Positions 1-7,751 of a stretch of DNA of 64,000 bases are shown one piece after another (the first letter of the stretch is position 1; each line of letters starts with the position of its first letter). The stretch spans positions 4,818,991 through 4,882,990 of the forward strand of contig NZ_CP024923.1 in the NCBI RefSeq assembly GCF_002796605.1. Reading direction: 5' to 3'. The notes under the pieces were generated by a model that saw only the letters and a program-made list of their open reading frames with translations, was not told the origin of the DNA and ran no database searches. The stretch is from Sphingomonas psychrotolerans. GTDB lineage: Bacteria > Pseudomonadota > Alphaproteobacteria > Sphingomonadales > Sphingomonadaceae. Made by a program: the position numbers and the translations under genes.

Positions 1-223
1 GAATAGGCGTACCAGTCATACCATTCGACGAGATTGCCCGCCGACCCGCCGAGGATCGATCGCAGGCGGGACGTGCGAGCAGGTGCCAGGGATGCCATCG
101 CCGCACACTATAACGGCGCCCCGCCTGCCGGGAAGTGGTGCAGAGGGAAACCACGTCAGCCGGGACGCTTCGACTGGCGCAGGGTGCCGGCCGCGCCACC
201 TCGTGGAGATCGTAGATTTCTGC
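1..223. other. No gene recognised at left edge
   Basis: Short open frames here have no recognisable protein features and overlap one another. The stretch ends at a large palindromic repeat. A truncated gene end entering from the left cannot be excluded. Confidence 0.4.
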
Positions 224-303
224 CGTGCTCCTGCGAAAGCAGGAGCCCAGGGCCACAGATGCTGTCCTTCGTGACACTGGGCTCCTGCTTTCGCAGGAGC
301 ACG
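224..303. repeat. Paired palindromic REP-like element (BIME-like)
   Basis: Two perfect 27-bp inverted arms (224-250 and 277-303) are separated by 26 bases. Each arm is itself a hairpin: GCTCCTGC, a GAAA loop, then GCAGGAGC. The pair lies 9 bases past the stop of the dioxygenase-like gene at 313, so it can also act as its transcription terminator. Repeats of this look are common between sphingomonad genes. A partial single copy seems to recur near 40065. Confidence 0.8.
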
Positions 304-312
304 GGGCAGGGG

Positions 313-1206
313 TTATAGGGCCAGCCCGATCACCGCCGTCGCGGTATAGCCAACTGCCGCGCTGCCGCTCATCGCCGGCGTCTGCTGCGCGATCTGCGCG
401 CTCGCATTGTCGCCGAAGACATTGTCCCCCGACAGCGATACGCCCCCCAGGTTGCGCAGGCTGGTGCCATAGCCGCCGGCATTGTTATAGACCTCGCTGC
501 ACGCCGCCGCCGGCATCGCCAGCTGCGAGACGAGCGCCGCATAGCGCCCGCTGGTCGCATTGCTCAGGCTCGAAAAGACTTCGAAATGAATGTGCGGCCA
601 GCGCCCGGCATAGCAGCCTGGGAAGATCGTCGTGAAGCTTACCTGTCCGTTGGCATCGGTCACCCCCACGCCGCGCAAATAGCTCTCGTTGGGAAGATCG
701 TAGAGCGAATATTTCCCGTCGCGGTCGCAGTGCCACAGATAGACGGCATAGCCTGCCAGCGGCGCGCATGCCGAATTGACGTTCACCACGGTCAGGGTGA
801 GCGTCACCTGCACCCCCGCGGCCACCGCGGCTGAGCTGCCGATGAAGCTCGGCCGGATGTCGCTGCGAACCACATTGGCGGCAGTCAGCGCATTCGAAGT
901 GAGCCCGCTGGACGTATTGGTGCCGTCGGCAGGGTAGGGGCCGTTGGTCTCGCTCGGGTCGGCGACGCAGCCCGCAGTCGGAGTCGGCGTCGAAGTCGGA
1001 CCTGGTGTCGGAGTGGCGCTGGCGCCGGGCGAAGGCGTGGGCGTCACCACGGCGCCGGCGCTATCGCTGCCGTCGCACGCCGTCAGCAAAGCCCCCGCGC
1101 CGGCCCCCGCGAACCAGCGCAGCGCCCGGCGGCGGCTGGCGAGGGCGTTGATCGCCTGAAGATCATGCGCGAGGCCGAAATCGTGTTCGTGAATGTCTTG
1201 ATGCAA
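313..1206 (-). CDS. Intradiol ring-cleavage dioxygenase-like lipoprotein, ligands intact
   Basis: The protein has an N-terminal segment with an RRR motif, a hydrophobic stretch and a lipobox ending at Cys around residue 44. A Thr/Pro-rich linker follows, then an intradiol dioxygenase beta-sandwich domain. Protocatechuate/catechol-type enzymes bind Fe(III) with two Tyr and two His. Here ESYLRG, PGCY and PHIHF (HIH near residue 205) fit all four. It is probably exported, perhaps by the Tat route, and membrane anchored; the substrate is unknown. I prefer a TTG start at 1206 because GGGAG lies 7 bases upstream; the frame stays open to 1296. A degenerate paralogue lies at 4768-5625. Confidence 0.85.
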   Translation of the reverse strand: MHQDIHEHDFGLAHDLQAINALASRRRALRWFAGAGAGALLTACDGSDSAGAVVTPTPSPGASATPTPGPTSTPTPTAGCVADPSETNGPYPADGTNTSSGLTSNALTAANVVRSDIRPSFIGSSAAVAAGVQVTLTLTVVNVNSACAPLAGYAVYLWHCDRDGKYSLYDLPNESYLRGVGVTDANGQVSFTTIFPGCYAGRWPHIHFEVFSSLSNATSGRYAALVSQLAMPAAACSEVYNNAGGYGTSLRNLGGVSLSGDNVFGDNASAQIAQQTPAMSGSAAVGYTATAVIGLAL

Positions 1207-1411
1207 TGCGATGCTCCCGCTGGTCGATGGCAGGAATGGGGCGCCGGTCGCACCGCGCGATTTCGCGGGATGGCGGAATGTTTCAACGCGTCTCAATCCT
1301 CCCTCGCGCAGCGGGGGAGGGGACCGGCGAAGCTGATGGAGGGAGCTTGGCCGCGGGCGATCCTCTCGTGGAGAGGCACCTACGCATCGTTTTCGACGGC
1401 AATCGGTTCAC

Positions 1412-1635
1412 ATGCCGACGCAGGAGAAGGAATGGGAGGACCGCGTGAAGCGCCTCCTGCAAGCAGAGCTGCCCGGAAGGGTATCATCTAGGCGCAGCTG
1501 GTCGGAAAGCTGGCCGACATCGGCGTCATAGACTCCGAACCCAATATCAGGAACAAGGTCAGCCGGGGCAAATTCACGGCGGTGTTTCTACTGCAATGTC
1601 TGGAAGCGATTGGAACAAGCGACTTACGCCTGTAG
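1412..1635 (+). pseudogene. Broken DUF6471-family gene
   Basis: Frame 1 reads MPTQEKEWEDRVKRLLQAEL. After 1471 the homologous reading continues in another frame (from CGG at 1474) as RKGII-stop-AQLVGKLADIGV and then IDSEPNIRNKVSRGKFTAVF, ending at TAG 1633-1635. This is the typical DUF6471 pattern (WEDRVKRLL...IRNK.SRG.FTA.F). The gene carries one net -1 frameshift around 1472-1473 and one in-frame TAG at 1489-1491, so it is a relic. Its end overlaps the next gene by 40 bases. The family has no firm function; it often appears as a short, possibly DNA-binding, protein. Confidence 0.75.
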
Positions 1636-2489
1636 CGGCCGCGGGGTTTTGCCTGACGCTTATATTGGGCTGCGCTGTTCTCCTCTATGTATTGGGCGCC
1701 CTAAATGGTGAACAGTCCGAGCGCCGCCACGCCAGTCCCCACCAGCATGCCAAGATAGCCAAGATTGGCGCGCAGGAACGCTGCGCTAAATCCGATCCTG
1801 TCGACGTTTTCGAATGCGTGTATGATGCTATAGAGGCCAGCGAGGAAACAGCACGCGCCGAACAGGATTTGACCGCCCAACAGCGCGCCGCGATGGCGGG
1901 AATGATAGCCGCGGGTGTTGCGTTCGTGTCGGTTCCGATAGGCATCGGTGGGCTGTTCGCGCTGCTCAAAACGATCCGGCAGGGTGAGGCGAATCTTGAT
2001 CTCGCGCGACAGGCTTACCAAGCCGGGTTCAAACCTTGGCTTATCCCCAAAGTTGGCGGCGCCTTCACGGCTCCCGAGCATATCGCTTCCCTGAGGCCTG
2101 ACGAACCAAGCCGCCACATTCCACTTACGCCGGAGATTAGCCTTACGAACGTGGGAGAGATGCCCGCCACCGTGACCAACATTGTTATGCGCGTCTACGG
2201 CGGCGGCAGGGTCAGTCTCGAAGAGCGAGAGGTTTACGCCGTCCTTGCTAAAGGCGAGTCGGTATCTCCCGAAGAGTTTGGGCAGCCCGGCGTCTTCAAG
2301 CTTGTTGGATTCGAAGGCGTGGTGGCGTTTCGGATGAAACCCCCTCCTATCATCTGCCAAGTATTTTATGAAGACCCTCTCGGGATAGAGCGATGCCTCG
2401 GCTTCGCATTTCAAGCTAAAGTCGCTTTTGGAAATACCTACCGCCGCTGGGGCGGGAAAAGGCACAACTTCGATCGCGAGATAAATTAA
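1596..2489 (+). CDS. Hypothetical membrane protein with two TM segments
   Basis: Predicted 297 aa. A first transmembrane helix lies near residues 13-35 (GFCLTLILGCAVLLYVLGAL). A soluble charged stretch with two Cys follows, then a second helix around 108-127 (MIAAGVAFVSVPIGIGGLFA). The C-terminal half is soluble and beta-rich. I do not recognise the family; its layout resembles small bitopic proteins often found as strain-specific cargo. No clear ribosome binding site precedes the ATG, and the start lies inside the DUF6471 relic, so the true start may be further in, for example the Met around residue 30. Confidence 0.7.
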   Translation: MSGSDWNKRLTPVAAAGFCLTLILGCAVLLYVLGALNGEQSERRHASPHQHAKIAKIGAQERCAKSDPVDVFECVYDAIEASEETARAEQDLTAQQRAAMAGMIAAGVAFVSVPIGIGGLFALLKTIRQGEANLDLARQAYQAGFKPWLIPKVGGAFTAPEHIASLRPDEPSRHIPLTPEISLTNVGEMPATVTNIVMRVYGGGRVSLEEREVYAVLAKGESVSPEEFGQPGVFKLVGFEGVVAFRMKPPPIICQVFYEDPLGIERCLGFAFQAKVAFGNTYRRWGGKRHNFDREIN

Positions 2490-2623
2490 AGACACGCTCT
2501 TTGCCCTTCATTGGGCGGCATATGTATCGCACCTGATGGCGTTCGCCGCCGCCTTGGCACATTTCTACATAATGCCGGTCGCGCTGCGCGCGCCACCTCC
2601 GCGCCGCGAGAGAGGACTGAAAA
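2490..2623. other. Convergent intergenic gap
   Basis: About 130 bases lie between the hypothetical membrane protein and the sensor kinase, which end tail to tail. I see no gene or clear hairpin. Confidence 0.4.
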
Positions 2624-3889
2624 TCACTCCGCCGGCAGCCGCACCCGGACCCGCCCGCCGCCCGCATCGCGGTTCGTCAGCAATACCTCCCCGCCATGCG
2701 CCTCGGCGATCGACCGCACGATCGCCAGCCCCAGCCCGGTGCCGCCGGTCGCCCGGTTGCGCGAAGCCTCGCCGCGCACGAACGGCGCGAACAGGGCCTC
2801 GGCGCGGCCGGCGGGAAAGCCCGGCCCTTCGTCCTCGACCAGCACCTCGGCCCAGCCGGCGGATACCGACCAGCACAGTCGCGCGCGATCGCCATAGCGC
2901 ACGGCATTCTCGACCAGATTGGTGAACAGCCGGCGCAGCGCCACCGGATCGCCCTCGATGATCACCCGCGGGCCGAGATCGACGTCGACTAGCACTCCCG
3001 CCGCGGCGAGATCGTCGCCAAGGCTCTCGATCAGGCTGCCCAGATCGAGCCGCGCATGCTGCTCGCGGCTGCGGTCGTCGCGGGTGAAGCGCAGCACCGC
3101 GCCCAGCATCGCCCGCATCTCGTCGATATCGGCGGATGCGCGGTCGCGCGCTGCCTCGGGGAGCTGCTCGACCCAGAAAGCGATGCGCGAGAGCGGCGTG
3201 CCGAGATCGTGCGCGATCGCCGCGAGCATCGCCGTGCGGCCCTCGGCCTGCTGGAGGATGCGGTCCTGCATCGCCTCGACCGCCTCGGCGAGTTCGCGCA
3301 CTTCCCTCGGGCCGCCATGCGGGATCGTCGGCCGCGCGCCGAGCCGCGCCCGCGTGGCGGCATGGGCGAGCTCGCGGATCGGCCGCGAGATCCGCCGCGC
3401 GACATACCAGGCGAGCACCGACAACACTGCCAGCGTGATCAGCATCCCCGCCAGTCGCCGGAAATGCCAGCTGGTGAACGTCGGCGGCGGCGCGGTCGAG
3501 ACGAGGATCCAGCCGTCGCCGTCGCGCAGACCCACGGTGAAGCTGCCAAAGATGTCGCTGTCGGGGTCGCGCGGCGGGAACTCGTAAAAGCCCTGCATCC
3601 GGTTCGCGGGGGCGGGGATCAGTGCGGCGATCGCGGCGTCGCGCGCGGGCGAGGACCGTTCCTCGCTGCGGCCGAACCGGTCCTCGCTGATGCGGGTGAC
3701 CTCGATCCCGCGGGCGTTGTCGGGCACTCGGCCGGTGCGCAGCGCCTCCGCCACGCGCGCGATCGGCGTCGGCCGAAACCACGGCGGCGGGCCGCTGAAC
3801 ATCGATGTGAACTGCACCGTCGTCGCGATCAGTGCCGCCGCGATCACCAGCAACACGATCGGAAGAGTGATCGAGCGCGGGCGCCTCAC
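2624..3889 (-). CDS. Sensor histidine kinase of an OmpR-type pair
   Basis: A 421-aa inner-membrane kinase. TM1 lies at about 7-28 and is followed by a periplasmic loop of about 115 residues. TM2 is around 146-163, then HAMP, a HisKA domain and an HATPase_c domain with N box (NLVENAVRYG), G1 (DEGPGFP) and G2 (GGTGLGLAIV). The phosphoacceptor box reads AIAHDLGTPLSRI, with Gly where most kinases have Arg (HDLRTPL). The GTG start overlaps the stop of the response regulator by 4 bases, so the pair is one operon. The stimulus is unknown. Confidence 0.93.
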   Translation of the reverse strand: MRRPRSITLPIVLLVIAAALIATTVQFTSMFSGPPPWFRPTPIARVAEALRTGRVPDNARGIEVTRISEDRFGRSEERSSPARDAAIAALIPAPANRMQGFYEFPPRDPDSDIFGSFTVGLRDGDGWILVSTAPPPTFTSWHFRRLAGMLITLAVLSVLAWYVARRISRPIRELAHAATRARLGARPTIPHGGPREVRELAEAVEAMQDRILQQAEGRTAMLAAIAHDLGTPLSRIAFWVEQLPEAARDRASADIDEMRAMLGAVLRFTRDDRSREQHARLDLGSLIESLGDDLAAAGVLVDVDLGPRVIIEGDPVALRRLFTNLVENAVRYGDRARLCWSVSAGWAEVLVEDEGPGFPAGRAEALFAPFVRGEASRNRATGGTGLGLAIVRSIAEAHGGEVLLTNRDAGGGRVRVRLPAE

Positions 3890-4623
3890 TTCGCCGAAAC
3901 TTCGGCGACGAACATATAGCCTTCGTTGCGGATCGTCCGGATCAGCTCCTCGCGCCCGGGCCGGGTGAGCTTCTTTCTCAGGCGGCTCATCTGCACGTCG
4001 ATCGCGCGGTCGAAATGCTCGGCGGTGGGCCCGCGTGACAGATCGAGCAGCATGTCGCGGGTCATCACCCGTCTCGGGCGCTCGGCGAGAGCGAGCAGCA
4101 GCCGAAACTCACCGTCGGAAAGATTGATGATCACGTTTTCGGGATCGTAGAGCTGCCGCGCCACCGGATCGAGCCGCCACCCGGCGAAGCGGAGGAACCG
4201 GCGATCGGGTATCTTCGCCGCCGCGCGCTCGCCGCTGCCGCTGCGCCGCAGCACCGAGCGGATCCGCGCGAGCAGCTCGCGCGGATTGGCCGGCTTGGCG
4301 ACATAATCGTCCGCGCCCATCTCGAGCCCGACGATACGATCGACGTCCTCGCCGATCACCGAATGCAGGATCACCGCCGGACCGGTCTCGCGGTCCATCG
4401 CGCGCAGGATGGTGAGCCCGTCCTCGCCCGGCATCATCAGATCGAGCACCACGAGGGCATATTCCTGTGCCGCCATCGCTTCGCGCATCTCTGCGCCGCC
4501 GGCGGCGGTATCGACGACATAGCCGTGCTGCGACAGGAACCCCGCGGTCAGTTCGCGGATTCCGGGATCGTCGTCGACGATGAGGATGCGGGTCTCGAGG
4601 TCCAGGGCGTGGGCTAACTGCAT
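3886..4623 (-). CDS. OmpR/PhoB-family response regulator
   Basis: An N-terminal receiver carries an acidic pocket (VDDDPG), the phosphorylation Asp in VVLDLMMPGEDG, and the conserved Lys in YVAKPANPRE. The C-terminal winged helix ends in SRLRKKL...LIRTIRNEGYMF, typical of OmpR/PhoB DNA-binding domains. I place the start at the Met at 4623 (MQLAHALDLETRILIVDDD); the frame is open further upstream, but that part has no receiver-like sequence. It is the first gene of the two-component operon. Confidence 0.93.
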   Translation of the reverse strand: MQLAHALDLETRILIVDDDPGIRELTAGFLSQHGYVVDTAAGGAEMREAMAAQEYALVVLDLMMPGEDGLTILRAMDRETGPAVILHSVIGEDVDRIVGLEMGADDYVAKPANPRELLARIRSVLRRSGSGERAAAKIPDRRFLRFAGWRLDPVARQLYDPENVIINLSDGEFRLLLALAERPRRVMTRDMLLDLSRGPTAEHFDRAIDVQMSRLRKKLTRPGREELIRTIRNEGYMFVAEVSAK

Positions 4624-4767
4624 GCGTGTCGAATGGCAGGCGAACCTATCGGCCGCGTTGCAGCGCTGCAACGCGGTGTAATGTGATCGCACCGTTGCAT
4701 CGCGGCCACATGCTCCGCAATCGAAGTAAATTCAGCGGATTTCAACCGCGCTGCTAAGGTCCAGGAC

Positions 4768-5625
4768 TCAAGGCAGTGTGATTGGGACGGTGATGCCACC
4801 CGTCAATCCGGTCGCGCGGGGAGAGCCGACGCGGGTCAGTTTGATGGTTTCCTGCTCACGCTCAGCGGGGGTGTGCGGTCGGAATTGATTGGTCCAGGTG
4901 GAGAATCGCACGGTATAGCTATTCTCATCGAAAATATTGGTAAGCAGGTTGTAGTCGAAAGACATTTGGGAATTGAATATCGCATTCGAGCCATGCGTGG
5001 CTGCCGCAAGGCTGGGGAATACTTCGAATCCGACGAACGGATACAACCCCTCGGCGCTCAGCGGGTAGTAGATCTTGAAATGTACTTGGCCGTTGGCATC
5101 GGTGACCTGCATGCCGCGATTGTAGCTCTCGTTGGCATCCACCCGCGTCGGGTAATAGGAATAGGCACCCTTCTGGTTCACATGCCAGATGTAGATGGCG
5201 TAGCCCACGAGCGGTGCGCAATTCGCGTTGTAGTTTACCAGCGTGATCGTGAAGTCGATCGGAACGGGCGCTTCCGTCACCGGAGTTGCGGTCGAACCGT
5301 TGAGGAAGCTCGCCCGGATATCGCTTCGCACAATTCCGGGCTGTGTCAGGATGTTGGGATTGAGGCCGGCCTCGTTGGTCGTGCCGTCCGCAGGCCAGTT
5401 GTTCGGGCCGGTGCGCGGAAACGCCGCGGCAGCACAGGTCGGGGTCGGTGTGGGTGTCGGCGTGGGGGTTGGCGTCGGTGTCGGGGTCGGTGTCGGGGTT
5501 GGCGTCGGTGTCGGGATGGGAGTCGGCGTGGTGCCGTTGTCGCAGCCTGCCAGCGCGAGCATGCCGAACGCCAGTGCGCAGGCGCCGCGTGCGTAGGGGT
5601 TGCGAGGCTTCGGCTTCACGGACAT
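4768..5625 (-). CDS. Intradiol dioxygenase-like lipoprotein lacking iron ligands
   Basis: Predicted 285 aa with a lipobox (MLALAGC), a long Thr-Pro repeat linker, and a domain clearly related to the protein at 313-1206 (shared ITLVNYNANCAPL..YAIYIWH and VTDANGQV). The ligand region differs. The second Tyr region reads PLSAEGLY instead of PGCY, and the HIH pair is replaced by FVG, so three of four iron ligands appear lost while ESYNRG keeps one Tyr. It is probably not a dioxygenase now and may be a binding or structural surface protein. Start at 5625 is supported by GAGGGA upstream; the frame is open to 5661. Confidence 0.8.
   Translation of the reverse strand: MSVKPKPRNPYARGACALAFGMLALAGCDNGTTPTPIPTPTPTPTPTPTPTPTPTPTPTPTPTCAAAAFPRTGPNNWPADGTTNEAGLNPNILTQPGIVRSDIRASFLNGSTATPVTEAPVPIDFTITLVNYNANCAPLVGYAIYIWHVNQKGAYSYYPTRVDANESYNRGMQVTDANGQVHFKIYYPLSAEGLYPFVGFEVFPSLAAATHGSNAIFNSQMSFDYNLLTNIFDENSYTVRFSTWTNQFRPHTPAEREQETIKLTRVGSPRATGLTGGITVPITLP
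5438..5532. repeat. Tandem GTCGGTGTCGGG-type repeat coding for a Thr-Pro linker
   Basis: About 95 bases of short GT/GC-rich units with a 6-base period encode alternating Thr-Pro in the lipoprotein at 4768-5625. The flexible linker probably spaces the domain from the membrane anchor. The near-identical units make copy-number change by slipped-strand pairing likely. A shorter related stretch encodes the linker of the paralogue around 970-1045. Confidence 0.75.
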
Positions 5626-5882
5626 CGCAATATTTCCCTCTAATCGTCTCGCCGCGATCACGCTGGCAATAACGCCTGTATCCTTTTTTGCTCACTTTTC
5701 TATGAGCTTCTCGCTTCTTTCGCGCAAGCCGGGGCATGCAAAAGAGCGCCGCCGTCGGGATACGGCGAGGCTTTCTTCCCTTGAAAAATAGGAATCGCCC
5801 TGATAGGTGGCCCCGATAACGCCGCAGCCTGCGCTCCGGCGAACCATAATCTATTGTATCGAGATCGGAGCTGTACGGCCTT
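5626..5882. other. Divergent intergenic region upstream of rpsU
   Basis: The stretch should hold promoters for the lipoprotein gene (leftward) and rpsU (rightward). It is more AT-rich than its flanks around 5680-5720. I could not assign -35/-10 boxes with confidence. Confidence 0.35.
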
Positions 5883-6089
5883 ATGCAAATCATCGTTCGC
5901 GACAATAACGTCGACCAGGCGCTGCGGGCGCTCAAGAAGAAGCTGCAGCGTGAGGGCGTCTATCGCGAGATGAAGCTTCGCCGTCACTATGAGAAGCCCA
6001 GCGAGAAGCGCGCCCGCGAGCGTGCCGCTGCGGTTCGCCGTGCGCGCAAGCTCGAGCGCAAGCGCGTGGAGCGTGACAGCGCACGGTAA
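5883..6089 (+). CDS. rpsU: 30S ribosomal protein S21
   Basis: A 68-aa, strongly basic protein starting [20 protein letters not shown] and continuing [19 protein letters not shown]. This is the standard S21 sequence, followed by an Arg/Lys-rich helical tail ([19 protein letters not shown]). S21 binds 16S rRNA on the small subunit and helps initiation. Length is normal for alphaproteobacteria. Confidence 0.98.
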   Translation: MQIIVRDNNVDQALRALKKKLQREGVYREMKLRRHYEKPSEKRARERAAAVRRARKLERKRVERDSAR

Positions 6090-6177
6090 GAATCCTGCGC
6101 TTCAGCGCGGCTTTCTTTCACTATATGCGTGAAGATCGCGAAGTTAAGCGGCGGAACGCCGATCTGGGGATGACTCG

Positions 6178-6813
6178 ATGTCCGTGACCGCCGTTCCGCT
6201 TCAGCCCGTCAAGCGGGCTTATAAGGTCTGGCTGTGGATCGGTGGGCTGCTGGCGATTTCGCTGGCGGCCGGACTCGCTTGGCTGGGCACGCGCGAGCAA
6301 GTCGCCGCGAAGGGCACCGACGCGCAGTATCTGGCCTGGAACAAGAGCCGTTCGGGCGTGAAGACGACCGCGTCAGGCCTTCAGTATCAGGTGCTGGAGG
6401 CCGGTGAGGGCGCCAAGGCGGGCGAGGGCGACTATGTCGTCGCCAACTACGAAGGCCGCTTCCGCGACGGCAGCGTGTTCGACAAGAGTGAGCGCGCGGT
6501 GCCCTTCCCGGTCCAGCAGGGTAGCGCGATACCGGGCTTCCTCGAAGGCCTCAAGCTGATGCAGAAGGGCGGCAAGTACCGCCTGTGGATCCCGGCCAAT
6601 CTCGCTTACGGTGCGCCAGGCGTGCAGAGCCCGGATCCCGAGCGCGTTCCGCCCGATGCGATGCTGGTCTTCACTGTCAGCCCCGAGCGCATCCTTCCTG
6701 CCGCTGTCGTCCAGCAGATGATGATGCAGCAGATGATGCAACAGCAACAACAGGGCGGTGCTCCGGGCGGTCCCGCCGGCCCGGCCCCGGGTGGCCCGCA
6801 GCAGCAGCAGTAA
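6178..6813 (+). CDS. FKBP-type peptidyl-prolyl cis-trans isomerase, membrane anchored
   Basis: 211 aa. An N-terminal signal anchor (about 17-38) is followed by an FKBP domain with typical elements: TTASGLQYQVLEAGEG, GDYVVANYEGRFRDGSVFDKS, PVQQGSAIPGFLEGLKLMQKGGKYRLWIPANLAYG and PPDAMLVFTV. It is expected to catalyse prolyl isomerisation and assist protein folding in the periplasm. The C-terminus is a low-complexity tail of Met/Gln (QQMMMQQMMQQQQQ) then Gly/Pro/Gln, which is unusual in length and probably disordered. The gene ends 12 bases before the convergent metallophosphatase. Confidence 0.95.
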   Translation: MSVTAVPLQPVKRAYKVWLWIGGLLAISLAAGLAWLGTREQVAAKGTDAQYLAWNKSRSGVKTTASGLQYQVLEAGEGAKAGEGDYVVANYEGRFRDGSVFDKSERAVPFPVQQGSAIPGFLEGLKLMQKGGKYRLWIPANLAYGAPGVQSPDPERVPPDAMLVFTVSPERILPAAVVQQMMMQQMMQQQQQGGAPGGPAGPAPGGPQQQQ

Positions 6814-6825
6814 CGCTACGCCGCG

Positions 6826-7605
6826 TTACGCGGCCGCGGGGGCCTCCGTCTGGAGGATCCAGCGTTCGGTGCCCTCGAAGCCCATCGCCGAGAGCTTCCC
6901 GCTCAAATACGCACCCGTGTCGAGGCCGACGCGGTGCGCGAGCGATTCGACGTCTTCGGTGATAGTGTGACCGTGGACGATGATCTTCTCGAAGTCGCCG
7001 CTGTGGCCGAGGAACTCGTCACGAATCCAGCGTAGGTCGCTCGCCTTTTGGCTGTCCAGCGGTCTGTCTGGCCGGACGCCGGCGTGAACAAACGCGTAAT
7101 CGCCGAAGACGAGCAGGTCCTCGCAGCGGTTGAGAAACTCGATATGCGCAGGGGGTACGTTGGCACGCCAGAGCTCCAGCAGTTCCGGGAACCCGGCGTT
7201 ACGATAATCGGCGTCGGCGATGCCATAGCTGAGGATCGTCTCTTTGCCGCCAATCCGCGTGAAGAATGCCAACGCCTTCAGATCCCCGCCGATCGCCTTG
7301 AGGAACACTTCCTCGTGATTGCCCAGCAGGAAATGGGTGCGTGCGCGCGTGCGCTCGAGCTCGATGGCGCGCTGCACGACGTCTGCCGATTGCGGGCCGC
7401 GATCGATCAGGTCTCCCAGCAGGATGAGGTGGCTTTCGGCCGCACCGCGCGCCCGGTCGTCCTGCGCGATGCGGTCGAGCATCAGATTCAGCAGGTCGAG
7501 CCGGCCGTGGATGTCGCCGATGGCATAGATACGCTGGCCGGCTGGCACCGTCGCGGAAGATGCCGAATCGGATTTCGTACGAGCACGGAACAATTTCGAG
7601 AACAT
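6826..7605 (-). CDS. Calcineurin-like metallophosphatase (ApaH/PP2A-like)
   Basis: 259 aa with the binuclear metallophosphoesterase signature: GDIHGRLD, LGDLIDRGPQS, LLGNHEE, then VHAGVRP and IIVHGHT. This matches small bacterial serine/threonine-type phosphatases and ApaH-like hydrolases, which use two divalent metals. The substrate cannot be read from sequence. Start at the ATG at 7605. It is convergent with the FKBP gene, and the 146 bases upstream hold no other gene that I can support. Confidence 0.9.
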   Translation of the reverse strand: MFSKLFRARTKSDSASSATVPAGQRIYAIGDIHGRLDLLNLMLDRIAQDDRARGAAESHLILLGDLIDRGPQSADVVQRAIELERTRARTHFLLGNHEEVFLKAIGGDLKALAFFTRIGGKETILSYGIADADYRNAGFPELLELWRANVPPAHIEFLNRCEDLLVFGDYAFVHAGVRPDRPLDSQKASDLRWIRDEFLGHSGDFEKIIVHGHTITEDVESLAHRVGLDTGAYLSGKLSAMGFEGTERWILQTEAPAAA

Positions 7606-7751
7606 GGATGATCAGGCTTTCATTCATCGCCAAGATCGAATGCTTTACGGGAACGGCTCGCGACATCGTCGCATTTTGCCGCCGCGCTGCGATGGCGTCT
7701 CGTTATCCAACGAAGCTGGCGCGCACAAGATGCAGGCAGACCGGCGCTGCG

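Noticed and set aside
34..318. Open frame of 94 codons at the left edge
   Set aside because: It runs through the palindromic repeat, and its sequence shows no protein-like pattern.
5438..5532. Short repeats as a possible CRISPR array
   Set aside because: The units are 6-base tandem repeats without spacers and lie in a coding frame.
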